A stretch of DNA of 64,000 nt. It comes from an uncultured Lachnospiraceae bacterium. GTDB lineage: Bacteria; Bacillota; Clostridia; Lachnospirales; Lachnospiraceae. Shown piece after piece: positions 53,451 through 62,997 of this stretch. Each line of letters opens with the position of its first letter. Position 1 is the first letter of the stretch. The stretch lies in the NCBI GenBank assembly GCA_910579505.1, contig CAJTTZ010000007.1:124001-188000 (forward strand). Reading direction: 5' to 3'. The notes beneath the pieces were generated by a model. That model did not search any database. It saw only the letters and a list, made by a program, of their open reading frames with translations, and was not told the origin of the DNA. A program made the position numbers and the translations under genes.

Positions 53451-54836
53451 TTAATCAACCTCAGCCGGCTGCAGTTTAGACATCTGCTCCGCAAACTCTT
53501 CCGGCGTAATCTTGAGAGCCATAACCTGTGCAACCAGATCCTTGTAAGTCTCGGAATCTTCCGCCGACAGAATGTTATCCCACCAGCTGATATAGGAAGT
53601 CCCTGTCTCCATCAGCGCCGCCGACTCTGTGTCAAGCGGTGTCAGGCTCGACGTATCCACGCCCGTGGTATCCCAACAGGGAAGACCTGCGCCCTGCTGA
53701 TAGCCGACGATACCGATCTTCTCACTCAGATATTCCAGATATGCAACCGCTTCCTTCGGGTGCTCGCAGTTTGCATTGATATAGTAACCGTCAGAGCTTC
53801 CGCCCGAGAACTCCGTAATGCTTCCTGCACCGCCCGCAATAACCGGGAAAGGCACACATGTCACTTTGCCTTTGGTTGCCGCCGTATCTGCCTGAAATGC
53901 GGGATGTACCCAGTTCGCCTGGAATACCATAGCTCCCTGTCCTGCCGCAAATCCCTCGATCATCTCATCATAACTCATACTCATCATATTGTCGTTGAAC
54001 GCATTTGCCTGAACCAGCTCCTGCAGCTTCTCCGCGCCCATGATAAAGCCCTCGGAGTTAAACTTGGTCGGATCGCCGAACGCTTCCATGATCGCCGCAT
54101 TGCTTGCCGTTCTCGCAGAAATGATATCGTACCAGTACATGCCCGGCCATCTGTCCTTCTCCCCCATAAGGATCGGTGTGTAGCCGGCCGCATTCAGCTT
54201 ATCCACCGCATCTAAAAGCTCATCCCAGTTGGTGGGAATTTTTGCCCCCGCCGCATCGAACATCTCCGTGTTGCAGTAAAGGTTCGCAAGGAATGTAATG
54301 GTGGGCAACGTGTACACCTTGCCGTCAAACGTACATCCGTCCAGCGTGCCGGGAAGCACCTTGCTCTTTGTGTCCGGGCTTAAATACTCGTCAATCGGAA
54401 GCAGATAACCCGCGTCAATATAAGGTTTTACAAAACTGCCGCCGCTGAACATATAAGAGATATCCGGCGCCTCGCCAGCAGCAAAGGCGGTCTTAATCTT
54501 CGTCTTGTACTGTTCTCCCGTAACACCGTCCTGCTCAATTGTCACATTCGGGTGAAGCTCGTGGTACTCTGTAACGGACTCCTCGATAATCTTCTTGACA
54601 GGATCTGTGTCCGCCACGGACTGGTGCCAGATCGTGATCGTAATTTCCTCTTCGGACGCTGCCGCCGTATCATCCGCTTTCGCCGGCGCCTCCGCCTCTG
54701 CTTCCTGTGTGGCTGCAGACGTATCCGCTTTCGCTTCGTCCGCAGGGGCACTGCCCGTACCGCCGCAGCCCACAAGCTGTACGGCCATGGATGTCGCCGC
54801 CAACAAAACAACTAACTTTTTCATCCTGTTTTTCAT
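53451..54836 (-). CDS. Sugar-binding lipoprotein of ABC transporter
   Basis: 461 residues. Signal peptide with lipobox VQLVGC, an Ala/Glu/Lys linker of about 45 residues, then a family 1 solute-binding domain (ITITIWHQSVADTDPVKKIIEESVTEYHELHPNVTIEQDGV, PDISYMFSGGSFVKPYIDAGYLLPIDEYL). Start at 54834-54836 with AAGGAGGG. The adjacent YesN/YesM pair probably induces it when the (oligo)saccharide is present. The sugar is unknown. Confidence 0.9.
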   Translation of the reverse strand: MKNRMKKLVVLLAATSMAVQLVGCGGTGSAPADEAKADTSAATQEAEAEAPAKADDTAAASEEEITITIWHQSVADTDPVKKIIEESVTEYHELHPNVTIEQDGVTGEQYKTKIKTAFAAGEAPDISYMFSGGSFVKPYIDAGYLLPIDEYLSPDTKSKVLPGTLDGCTFDGKVYTLPTITFLANLYCNTEMFDAAGAKIPTNWDELLDAVDKLNAAGYTPILMGEKDRWPGMYWYDIISARTASNAAIMEAFGDPTKFNSEGFIMGAEKLQELVQANAFNDNMMSMSYDEMIEGFAAGQGAMVFQANWVHPAFQADTAATKGKVTCVPFPVIAGGAGSITEFSGGSSDGYYINANCEHPKEAVAYLEYLSEKIGIVGYQQGAGLPCWDTTGVDTSSLTPLDTESAALMETGTSYISWWDNILSAEDSETYKDLVAQVMALKITPEEFAEQMSKLQPAEVD

Positions 54837-55093
54837 TTTACCCTCCTTATCAGAACAACACTTTTTATATTGCAAAGGCCTTCTCTGTTTACTATTGTAA
54901 AACCTCCCCCGCCAGAAAAAAATTCACAATCACATATATTTATTTCATTATTCCTCTTTTTTACATGCTAAGTTTCACTTTTTTAACATCACTTTCATTA
55001 TCCTGCAAAAACCGAGTGCCGCCGCGCTCGATTCAGAGAATGCTTCGTATTCTCCTTCAATGGTTCACTCTATCGTGCTTTTCCCATAGAGCC

Positions 55094-55133
55094 AAAAAAT
55101 CCCCGCAGACGCCTTTCACAGCCTGCGAGGATT
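55094..55133 (-). terminator. Terminator after the YesN-type regulator
   Basis: AATCCCCGCAGAC (55098-55110) pairs with GCCTGCGAGGATT (55121-55133) with one or two mismatches, followed by TTTTTT on the minus strand (55094-55099). The rest of the 54837-55147 gap holds the A/T-rich upstream region of the receptor gene and a small GAGAAT/ATTCTC hairpin (55036-55056); no gene is seen in it. Confidence 0.85.
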
Positions 55134-55147
55134 CCCGTTATACGCTC

Positions 55148-56686
55148 CTACAAACACATCTTGCGGTACTCCGTCACGGAATACCCTGTCATTTTCCGAA
55201 ACCAGATACTCAGATAGTGCGGGTCGTTAATGCCGATCCGATTGCCGATATCCCGGTCCAGCATCTCCGCATCCGTGGCAAGCAGTTCCAGCATCTTCCA
55301 GAACCGAAGCTCAGACAAAAGTTCGCTGTAGGACTTTCCTGTAAACCGCTTGAACATTCTGCTTAACAGACTGCCGCTGATCGCATATCTGGATGCCAGA
55401 TAGTTCATATTGATATCCGGGCTGCCCAGATTCTCCTGCAAGAAGTCTATCAGCTCCTTCATGGTGCGTCCCTTTTGCTGCTCCGCCTGCACCGCCTTCT
55501 CCATGGCAAGGACTGCCGTTGTCCTCTCCAGACACCTCGCCACATCCGTACTGCACCGGCACCATGTGAGAACCTCTTCCACATGAGCCAACTCTTCCGT
55601 CTGTCCCGTTCTGATACAGATACGCTTTAAAAGCTGTTCCGCGCCCTGTCTGGAATACACGGCCTCCGTGCCCGCGTCTTTTACACAATCCAGAAAACAA
55701 GCCAACGCGGAAAGCGCCTCCTCGGTATTTCCGCCGTTAATATATTCCACCAGTTTCTGAAACTCGCCGTTCTCATGGACTTCCAAATTTTCTGCCCCAC
55801 ATGCCGCCTGTTTGCCGCCATACCTCTGGTACATATCTTCCAGCGCCGATACATACAGCGCCCGGATGCCGTCTGCATCAGCCATGCCCGCGCTTGTCCC
55901 ATACCGAAAATGATACTGATATTTTTCCCGCAAGAGCTGCAGCAGCAAGTCAAAGCACTCCCAGAAGGATTCGTTTTCGCCAATTCCCAAAAAGATGATC
56001 CTGCCCCACGGATCAACCACCACATGAATTTCCTGTTCATCCTTAAAAAACTGCCGTGATTCCTCATAGATATGCATCAGACACTCATGGTCGCTCAAGC
56101 TTTCCTGCACCGTAACCACGCCAAGCTTAACTTCTTCCTCCCCTTCCTTCGCAAACCTCACGCCATATTCAACCAGCTTCTGCCTGACTTCCTCATTGAT
56201 CCCGTCACTCAACAGCAGCCTGCTGATATAAGTATTTCTGAGCAGCGGAATATTGCTCTGCCGTTCCTCCACCATCTTACGATGGGCCTCCTTTTTCTGC
56301 TTTTCCTCCCTGATCTGATTTGCCAGACGCTCTACGGACGCATTCAGCTCCTCCGTCTGCACGGGTTTCATCAGATAGTCATTGACGCCCGCTTTCAGAC
56401 TCCTTCTGGCATACTCGAAGTCATTATATCCTGTCAAAATGATGATCTTTATATCCGGCAGAATCCTTGTGCACTGTTCGCTGAAGCTGATGCCATCCAC
56501 CCCCGGCATACAGATATCGCTGATGATAATGTCCGGCTTCAGCTCCTCAAGCTTTTCCACCGCCATTCCCGCGCTGGAGAACTCCCCAACGATTTCCAAA
56601 TCAAGCGCTTCCGTATTCAGTTTCATCCGAACCAGTTTTCTGATCAACACCTCATCATCCAGAAGTATCACTCTCAGTCTGTCCAT
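55148..56686 (-). CDS. YesN-type response regulator (receiver + AraC)
   Basis: 512 residues. N-terminal receiver (VILLDDEVLIRKLVRMKL; Asp in IIISDICMPGVDGISF; Lys in YLMKPVQ) and a C-terminal AraC double helix-turn-helix (NMNYLASRYAISGSLLSRMFKRFTGKSYSELLSELR, DIGNRIGINDPHYLSIWFRKMTGYSVTEYRK). The middle 230 residues are the usual variable linker. It overlaps the kinase gene by 32 nt and lies just upstream of the sugar ABC operon, its probable target. Confidence 0.95.
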   Translation of the reverse strand: MDRLRVILLDDEVLIRKLVRMKLNTEALDLEIVGEFSSAGMAVEKLEELKPDIIISDICMPGVDGISFSEQCTRILPDIKIIILTGYNDFEYARRSLKAGVNDYLMKPVQTEELNASVERLANQIREEKQKKEAHRKMVEERQSNIPLLRNTYISRLLLSDGINEEVRQKLVEYGVRFAKEGEEEVKLGVVTVQESLSDHECLMHIYEESRQFFKDEQEIHVVVDPWGRIIFLGIGENESFWECFDLLLQLLREKYQYHFRYGTSAGMADADGIRALYVSALEDMYQRYGGKQAACGAENLEVHENGEFQKLVEYINGGNTEEALSALACFLDCVKDAGTEAVYSRQGAEQLLKRICIRTGQTEELAHVEEVLTWCRCSTDVARCLERTTAVLAMEKAVQAEQQKGRTMKELIDFLQENLGSPDINMNYLASRYAISGSLLSRMFKRFTGKSYSELLSELRFWKMLELLATDAEMLDRDIGNRIGINDPHYLSIWFRKMTGYSVTEYRKMCL

Positions 56687-58400
56687 CTTCCTGCTCCTTC
56701 AATTTACAAAGCCCGATCTGCAGATGTATCTCCGTACAGGCCCCATTGCCGACCGCAAATGTAAAGTTTTCATCATACAATAAGCGCAGCCTCTCAATCG
56801 TTCCGCGAAGCCCCAGACTCTTTCCCCGTTTGGGCTCCTCGCTCCGATGCAGGTCCCGGATCACCTCATCCGGCACTCCCGCGCCGTTATCCTTTACCAC
56901 AATATGCAGATTTTCTCCCTGCGCATAGGCCGCCAGACTGATGATGCCATATCGCTCCTCACCCCTGATCCCATGCTGAAACGAGTTCTCAATGAGCGGC
57001 TGGATCGTCAGTTTCGGCAGCAGATATTTTTCACAGGTCTCTTCCAATTGAAACTCACATTCAAAGGAATCTTCAAACCGTATCTTCATAATATCCACAT
57101 AATCCTTCGCGATCTGAAACTCTTCTTTTAAAGACAGCATCTCCCGTCCGCCGCTGACTGATTTACGGTAAAATTTCCCGAGCGCTTCCACAAGCTCACA
57201 GACCTTCTGGCTCTCTCCCATCATGGCAAGCGCCTGTATGGAATCTAACGTATTATAGAGAAAATGCGGCTTCATCTGCTCCTGCATCTCGTTCATTTCT
57301 ACCTGCCGGATTCTTCTCTGCTTGTCAATCGTGCTCTGGATCAGCCGCTCGATCTGTTCCACCATACGGTTATATCCCTTAAACAATATCTGAAACTCAT
57401 CTAACAGCGGTTTGCTTGTAATGCGGCCAAACCGCCCATGCTCCGTCTCCTCCATCGCCTGCACCATATCCTGGATCGGCCCGGTAAGCATAGTGGAAAT
57501 CGCTGCTGCACCGATCAGAATCAAAATACCGATGGCGGCAATCAGCCCGATATTAAACCTGACGATTTCACTGGCGTCACGGTTCGTCTGCGCCTGCGTA
57601 TACCGAATAATCTTCCACCCGCTGTAGGGCGCCAGAACACCCGCTGCCGTGTACTCCCTGCCATGGATCGTCGTCTTACGCAAAAACTCCGTGCGCCCTT
57701 CCGACAGTTCTCCTGCAATATACCGTATCTCGTCCTCCTCAGAAATATTTCCCCGAATCAGAAGAATGTTATCCTTCTCATCCAACACCACAATTTCCTC
57801 AGACTCCATATCAATGACATCCTCCAGAATCTGATTCAGGAACTCACAGCTTAAGTCCACGCCGATTACGCCGAGGCTCTCAAAATTATCCAGGCTGTTA
57901 TAAGATCTGACTAAAGAGATGCTGTTATCGTCCGCCGACTTACTGGTATGTATCTCGTACTTCCCGTAAGGTTTCCTCAACTCATCGTATTCCCTGCTGG
58001 CATCCTCCATATGGAAATTCGCGCTTCCGCCGACTGTCAGTTTCTGCCCCTTCCCGTCAATCAGCCAGACAGCTTCCACATAGTCGGAGAATTGAAAAAT
58101 GGAATATATCTTTTTAATCACATTGGACTGTCCCGACACGTTGGAGAGCAGGTCCCCGCTCCCCATCTGTGTCTGGACGACGTTATCCGCTATGAGCATT
58201 TTGGAATAATCGTCCGCGTTTTTTAAAATAGAATTTAACGACGTTTCCAAGGAATGAAGTACCTTGATATTCTCCTCCCCCAGAATCCGTTCCTCGTACT
58301 TCTTGTAGTGGAAGTTGAATACAAGGGTATATATGATAATGATGGTAAAGATAACAAATCCCAGCGCGGCAATAATCTTCCTGCTTAACTTGTGTTTCAT
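56655..58400 (-). CDS. YesM-type sensor histidine kinase
   Basis: 581 residues. One membrane segment at residues 10-32, an extracellular Cache-like sensor, a second segment near 275-300, HAMP (GPIQDMVQAMEETEHGRFG), the His_kinase domain (MNEMQEQMKPHFLYNTLDSIQALA, with His as phosphoacceptor) and an ATPase domain (QPLIENSFQHGIRG, VKDNGAGVP, GLRGTIERLRLLY). Start taken at 58398-58400 (MKHKLSRK); an ATG 27 nt upstream is also possible. Likely senses the sugar or the loaded receptor. Confidence 0.94.
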   Translation of the reverse strand: MKHKLSRKIIAALGFVIFTIIIIYTLVFNFHYKKYEERILGEENIKVLHSLETSLNSILKNADDYSKMLIADNVVQTQMGSGDLLSNVSGQSNVIKKIYSIFQFSDYVEAVWLIDGKGQKLTVGGSANFHMEDASREYDELRKPYGKYEIHTSKSADDNSISLVRSYNSLDNFESLGVIGVDLSCEFLNQILEDVIDMESEEIVVLDEKDNILLIRGNISEEDEIRYIAGELSEGRTEFLRKTTIHGREYTAAGVLAPYSGWKIIRYTQAQTNRDASEIVRFNIGLIAAIGILILIGAAAISTMLTGPIQDMVQAMEETEHGRFGRITSKPLLDEFQILFKGYNRMVEQIERLIQSTIDKQRRIRQVEMNEMQEQMKPHFLYNTLDSIQALAMMGESQKVCELVEALGKFYRKSVSGGREMLSLKEEFQIAKDYVDIMKIRFEDSFECEFQLEETCEKYLLPKLTIQPLIENSFQHGIRGEERYGIISLAAYAQGENLHIVVKDNGAGVPDEVIRDLHRSEEPKRGKSLGLRGTIERLRLLYDENFTFAVGNGACTEIHLQIGLCKLKEQEDGQTESDTSG

Positions 58401-58667
58401 CTTCGGTTCCCCGCTCCCCCTCATATCTATAAATTCACCGAAACACATTTATTGTAACATCAGCCATATGCCTGTTCAATGATCTGATTATACTATTTTA
58501 TGCCCGCCCTATATGTCAGTCTGACGTATAATCCTCTCCGCTATGGCATCAACCATACCAGTACAATCATTTTGCATATGGAACACTTCCTATAATTATC
58601 AGCCATATGTAAAATATTGTCTACCGCCAGCATTTTCCTAAAAAACTGCGTTCCAAATTTTTATATG

Positions 58668-59351
58668 TCAGTTAGAAGAACTAAAACCGAGTTCCTTTGA
58701 TCCATATAGCAGCCGTAACATATTGGCATAATATTTCATTTTCCCATTCTTTTCCTCAACTGCATGTTTGTATACCTCTTCTAAATAGTTAAATCTCTTT
58801 AGGTTTCCCTCATTAATTAAGGCATCACTTTTTCTATAATTAACAGATTTTGTAAAATACCCTTTTATAATTGCGCGGATAATATCATCCTCATAAGCTT
58901 TCCTCAACTCAATTTCATTCAATCTGTGAAGTTCACTGTATTTAATACGGACCATGTCTGCCCCTATATTTGAAACAATACCGTTCTTATAATAATCCAG
59001 CTTTTTTTGTTCATCCATATCATGATTGGGACCATCAAATTCTACCACTGCAACAGGAACATAATGCATCCTATTTTTATACTCGTATACTTCCTCAAAA
59101 ATGAAGTCAAATTTCATCCATTTGTACTTATTCTTGTAATATCCCTTAAACTCTTCGTCTTTAACTTCCACATAATTCTCCAATGCTTGCTGTGGCGTAA
59201 GGCGTATCTGCATATATTTTTCCAGATCATAATCGTTCAAAATACGGTTTAATATTAAGCATACTTTTTCTTCACTCTTGCTGTCAAAACGGCTTGTTCT
59301 GACGCTTGCGTATGTACCTTGCCTGAAATATTTTTCATAATCTGTACTCAT
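58668..59351 (-). CDS. DUF2726 protein, restriction-endonuclease-like fold
   Basis: 227 residues. The PD-(D/E)xK-like pattern is visible: an early Glu (SKSEEKVCLILNRIL), KWMKFDFIF with the Asp, and VAVVEFDGPNHD followed by KLDYYKNGIVSNIGADMVRI. These are the family features of DUF2726, related to very-short-patch and other nucleases. Start at 59349-59351 with GAGGGG. It is the first gene of the A/T-rich right-hand part, with no methyltransferase beside it, so a defence role is open. Confidence 0.8.
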   Translation of the reverse strand: MSTDYEKYFRQGTYASVRTSRFDSKSEEKVCLILNRILNDYDLEKYMQIRLTPQQALENYVEVKDEEFKGYYKNKYKWMKFDFIFEEVYEYKNRMHYVPVAVVEFDGPNHDMDEQKKLDYYKNGIVSNIGADMVRIKYSELHRLNEIELRKAYEDDIIRAIIKGYFTKSVNYRKSDALINEGNLKRFNYLEEVYKHAVEEKNGKMKYYANMLRLLYGSKELGFSSSN

Positions 59352-59568
59352 AATATTCCCCTCTTCTAAATAGCAAGTTTCAGAAAAAAAATCTGATACA
59401 GCATCCCACAAATTTCTCGACAATTCAAATATAGCATTTCTGCTTTGTTGATTTTCAAGGCTTTTTCGGTGATATGCACCCTGTATCTGAGGTTTTGCGG
59501 GTTTTTGTTATCATGGTGTTATCACGAAGCATTAAATATCCAGTAAACATACCAGCTATCCCCTCATC

Positions 59569-59595
59569 AAAAAGCTAAACGCTGTTTCGCTTTTT
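59569..59595 (-). terminator. Terminator below the degraded gene
   Basis: AAAAAGC (59569-59575) pairs with GCTTTTT (59589-59595), with AAAC/GTTT inside; the pairing A/T runs give a T-tract on either strand. It lies 42 nt past the stop of the gene remnant. The rest of 59352-59636 shows no gene. Confidence 0.75.
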
Positions 59596-59636
59596 GAATT
59601 TCCGAAACACTGTTTAGGCAATTGTTTTTTAACATT

Positions 59637-59860
59637 TTAATCTTCTTCTGACAAATTTACATCAATACGATAAACTATATTGTTGACACTCCCCTCTGCC
59701 ACTATATATCTTGTACCTGTGAGCATCTTAAAATATCTTCTTACAGTTGCGGCAGACTTGCCCGTAACTGCTTCTGCTTCTTTAGGAGTGATTTTTCCAT
59801 GTTCTTCCATAAAACCAACAAACCCGAATCTCTACCGGCACATCCTCTTTATAATTTTTG
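59637..59860 (-). pseudogene. C-terminal remnant of a winged-helix (AlbA/RecG-like) protein
   Basis: The frame 59637-59810 encodes 57 residues from ATG (MEEHGKITPKEAEAVTG, then SAATVRRYFKML and NNIVYRID), a winged helix like the C-terminus of AlbA_2/RecG-like transcription proteins. Just upstream, EDVPVEIR is found in another frame, as if one gene had suffered a frameshift or deletion. No ribosome binding site precedes the ATG. A hairpin TACATGGTG/CACCATGTA (59876-59897) lies next to it. Confidence 0.65.
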
Positions 59861-59962
59861 TGTATCTCCTCTTATTACATGGTGCTAACACCATGTATAA
59901 ATAACATTAACAAGGAAAAATCAATTCGTTGTTCTCCACCACTCTAATCAGCAAACTGAAAG

Positions 59963-60634
59963 TTATAGTAAATAACCCATAGCGATGAAAAGATAGCTAT
60001 ACAAGCATTTTCTATTTAATCTTAAATACATTACGCCACTAAGAACAGAAAATATCATAGTAGAAATTCCGTTCCAAATTTCAAGTCCTACTCCTCTTGA
60101 TACGAAATGAAACGCTCCCCATGTCATAGCCAAAATAATACCACCAAAAGGAATGGGGCTTTCTTTTTTCAACAAGGTTTCAATCGCTTTTTGCCCATAT
60201 ATTATGATTAGAATAACAAGCAGCACTTCAAATATATAGTATAAATATTGCGCGCAAAATTGGAATACAGTTTTACCCTGTGCTTCTCCTACAATCTTTA
60301 ATGTATGCCAATCAATGAAAGTCATAATTTTGCAGCCAATGAAACAAGCAAGCGTAACGATCCAACTTTTCGAGGAAATCTTATCCCTTTTGTTCCCCCT
60401 TTCCGGGAAATGATAATGCTTTCTTGAAAAAAGCAGGAGAACACCAATGAAAAACGCCCACATAAAAACCATTATGATACAATGAATACTTCTTTGGTGC
60501 GTTGTGTAATTCTGTATATCTACATGTAGAAATGTAACTTCAATTGCAAATATTGACAGATATTCAAGCATAAACGCTCCAAATGAGAGCAGGCTCATCC
60601 ATAAATATTTTGTCCATTTTACTTTTCTAACCAT
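59963..60634 (-). CDS. CPBP-like membrane protein
   Basis: 223 residues, about six or seven hydrophobic segments. WGAFHFVSRG near residue 180 resembles the third motif of CPBP/Abi membrane proteases, but the EExxR motif is not visible, so it may be inactive or only similar. A/T-rich. Start at 60632-60634 with GGTGAGG. Function unknown. Confidence 0.65.
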   Translation of the reverse strand: MVRKVKWTKYLWMSLLSFGAFMLEYLSIFAIEVTFLHVDIQNYTTHQRSIHCIIMVFMWAFFIGVLLLFSRKHYHFPERGNKRDKISSKSWIVTLACFIGCKIMTFIDWHTLKIVGEAQGKTVFQFCAQYLYYIFEVLLVILIIIYGQKAIETLLKKESPIPFGGIILAMTWGAFHFVSRGVGLEIWNGISTMIFSVLSGVMYLRLNRKCLYSYLFIAMGYLL

Positions 60635-60960
60635 TATCCTCACCTTATAAAATTCAATTTCTTATTATACTTGACTTCCCGACAAATTGGAATTCTGATA
60701 AGACATAATTTATAGCATTTATTAACTGTTATATCTTATCTTCAAAAAGTTCGCAAACCCTTGAAAATGCTAAATTTATAGCAAGTGAGTTTGCCCCTAT
60801 GCTTTCCCTCGTATTATATCCTTTTCCCTCATATTATGAACTCTCATAAGGGCAAAAATAAGGGAAAGAAAAACCTATAACAAATTATAACACAGAGTAA
60901 ATTTGGCAGGAAGAACTGATTGCAATGCTTTCACAATATTTTAGGGAAAGGACAAATAAG
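60635..60960. other. Intergenic region with divergent promoter elements
   Basis: 326 nt without a gene. It contains a TATAAT on the minus strand (60664-60669) for the CPBP-like gene, a near-direct repeat CCCTC-TATTAT (twice, about 60803-60838), and an inverted counterpart (AGGGCAAAAATAAGGGA near 60847-60866). No other structure is clear. Confidence 0.5.
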
Positions 60961-61200
60961 ATGAATATCATATATGCAGAATACAACATACACCACGACA
61001 GTATAGACATAGCAACTACCGCAGGATATCTTCTTAGGATTGACTGTTGGGAAGCTGAGAAAAAATTAAAAACTACTCCCTGCTCTGAATATGCTTTAAA
61101 TGCCCTTGCTATTGATGAACCATTAGAATATGCTCGTCTTTACCTTGAGGGCAATATGCAGATGTGGGTAGATGCAGAGGATTCTCTGGAATTATGGTAA
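60961..61200 (+). CDS. DUF6061 family small protein
   Basis: 79 residues; MNIIYAEYNIHHDSIDIATTAGYLLRIDCWEAEKKLKTTPCSEYALNALAIDEPLEYARLYLEG is a small acidic protein I recognise as DUF6061-like (quoted in part as YNIHHDSIDIATTAGYLLRI). Such genes often travel with conjugative elements. GGAAAGG lies 10 nt before the ATG. Function unknown. Confidence 0.7.
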   Translation: MNIIYAEYNIHHDSIDIATTAGYLLRIDCWEAEKKLKTTPCSEYALNALAIDEPLEYARLYLEGNMQMWVDAEDSLELW

Positions 61201-61289
61201 TAGACAAGACTTTAGGGATAGCACCCTATTTTTTATAATACAGAGGGGCGGCAGCACTTTAGGCTGTCGCTCCTTGATTACCCACCAGT

Positions 61290-61361
61290 AAAACCAGACG
61301 GAGCTGTCAACGGCGGCGCGAAGCGGCGTTCATTTTACCGTTGACTGATCCCGCTGGTTTT
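61290..61361. repeat. Large GC-rich hairpin typical of mobile elements
   Basis: AAAACCAG (61290-61297) pairs with CTGGTTTT (61354-61361), and GTCAACGG (61306-61313) with CCGTTGAC (61338-61345); inside is CGGCGCGAAGCGGCG. This GC-rich block stands in A/T-rich surroundings. I associate such a motif with Firmicutes conjugative elements from memory only. Confidence 0.65.
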
Positions 61362-61435
61362 GCTATTTAGCTTTGTATAAAACCTCATTTACACATAAAG
61401 ATAAACTGTCCCTTATTTGTTAGATAGACTGGAGA

Positions 61436-61786
61436 TTAATCAAAAAACTTTCCCCGAAAAAAATTCTTATTACCCAACGGTTTTGCTGTAAGCCTAAATA
61501 GAACACATCCGTCTGGACACATAATAACTTTACTGAATTTACTATCACCACCTATATTTTCCAAATTGCCGCCACTTCTGACAGCTTCCATAATTGGATA
61601 CATCATCATCATTACTTTGGAACATATACCCAGTCCCTGTGAATTTACAGGACATCCATAGGTGCAAGTATATTTATCTCCGATTTCCTCGCCATTTCGG
61701 CAAAATCTTTCTGTTTCTTCATTATCTTTATTAAAACCTATTACTTCAATTTCCCATACATATTCCTCGTCATACCATTTTTTCAT
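61436..61786 (-). CDS. TIGR04076 family protein
   Basis: 116 residues: MKKWYDEEYVWEIEVIGF at the start, several Cys (CTYGCP, GICSK, CPDGCVLFR). The set matches small cysteine-containing proteins of the TIGR04076 family, of unknown role. GGAGGAAATT lies before the ATG. It stands alone. Confidence 0.75.
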   Translation of the reverse strand: MKKWYDEEYVWEIEVIGFNKDNEETERFCRNGEEIGDKYTCTYGCPVNSQGLGICSKVMMMMYPIMEAVRSGGNLENIGGDSKFSKVIMCPDGCVLFRLTAKPLGNKNFFRGKFFD

Positions 61787-61980
61787 AATAATTTCCTCCG
61801 TTGAAATTTACATTTATATTTTCAAGAACATACAAAACATGTTCTTTTATAAGACATTAACCTTTTGGGAAATATCAAATCTCATAATAGCTAAAAAGCA
61901 ATCATAAAAAAATCTACTTGCGATATATCTTTCACTGTTATTTGTATATGATCTATAAACGGTTGAATAATCTTTACCTT

Positions 61981-62730
61981 TTAATCTATCAACCAATACT
62001 TTGAACCGTCTTTGGCACGCTCCATAAATCCGTACATAATCAAATAGCGTCTAAGCGTCATGTAATCTTCATAAATCGGTTTTAAAATTTGATTTATTTC
62101 TTTTTCGCTATATGTTTCACCCTTTTCAAATTGCTCTGCTATTTTAGTGAGAATAACCACTTTATTCTTTTCTTTTGGTGAAAACGTTTTTAAAACTAGA
62201 GGGTTAAAACTGCTAAAAAAGTTTTCTAATATACGCAGTCTCTCCGGCTCGGTTATTAAATAGCGATCATCAACATAGCTGGCATGGTTGTGAATTGGCA
62301 TAATTGCATTTTCGGAAACTTCTTTTAATCCTAATGATTGTTCATATATAGCCAAGTAATATTTTGCTTGCTTTGCTTTCTCACGAAATGTAAAACGGTG
62401 CCGTCGAATTGTAGCTTCCGTAACACCTAATTTGCTTGCCATTTCTTTATCTGATATACCAGAAGCAAAAAGCAAAATTAAATCTTTCTGGTTTTGTGTC
62501 AGAGTATTATATTTTGTGTCAGCAGAAATTAATTGCGACAAGTTACTACCGTGTATAATTTCAATATGTTTTGAAACAGCATGTTCAGCTGTATAAAAAT
62601 TATTGCTGATTGAATAAATTTGTCCCACTTCAAAATTCTGCGCACAATAGTTACAAATATAAATTTCATGCTCTTTATCATACCTATATCCTTTTTTCAA
62701 CTCATCTAAAGTAATTTTACTATAGTCCAT
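61981..62730 (-). CDS. LuxR-type HTH regulator with DUF2087
   Basis: 249 residues. A zinc-knuckle-like N-terminus (CNYCAQNF ... HIEIIHG), a LuxR-type HTH (LTQNQKDLILLFASGISDKEMASKLGVTEATIRRHRF) and a C-terminal DUF2087 (TFSPKEKNKVVILTKIAEQFEKGETYSEKEINQILKPIYEDYMTLRRYLIMYGFMER). DUF2087 proteins are usually small regulators. It has a consensus promoter and a palindromic operator (62746-62797), which suggests autoregulation. Confidence 0.82.
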   Translation of the reverse strand: MDYSKITLDELKKGYRYDKEHEIYICNYCAQNFEVGQIYSISNNFYTAEHAVSKHIEIIHGSNLSQLISADTKYNTLTQNQKDLILLFASGISDKEMASKLGVTEATIRRHRFTFREKAKQAKYYLAIYEQSLGLKEVSENAIMPIHNHASYVDDRYLITEPERLRILENFFSSFNPLVLKTFSPKEKNKVVILTKIAEQFEKGETYSEKEINQILKPIYEDYMTLRRYLIMYGFMERAKDGSKYWLID

Positions 62731-62745
62731 ATCTCACCGTCCTTA

Positions 62746-62797
62746 ATGTTTACCTATTTTGTAAACATATTATATTATTGTTTATTTGTTTTGTCAA
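62746..62797 (-). promoter_or_regulatory. Consensus promoter with operator for the DUF2087 regulator
   Basis: TTGACA (62792-62797), 17-nt spacer, TATAAT (62769-62774). Directly downstream, over the start site, ATGTTTAC and GTAAACAT (62746-62753 and 62761-62768) form a perfect 8-bp inverted repeat with a 7-nt gap, a typical repressor site. Confidence 0.9.
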
Positions 62798-62997
62798 TAT
62801 TTTTAAATTATATAGAATTTTTCTTCTCATTCAAATAATATGTTCTATATAAGCTGCTAATAGTTACTGTACAGACATATTCAAAAGGAATAATGAACTG
62901 TAGCGAATAACTATGGCAAAAAATTTGTACTACTTTACGACTTCAAGGCTTTTAGATAAGCCACGAAGGCATTACAGATAGCATGCAAGAAGGGCGA

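Noticed and set aside
58668..59351. DUF2726 protein as part of a restriction-modification system
   Set aside because: No methyltransferase or specificity gene lies next to it; only a nuclease-like fold can be claimed.
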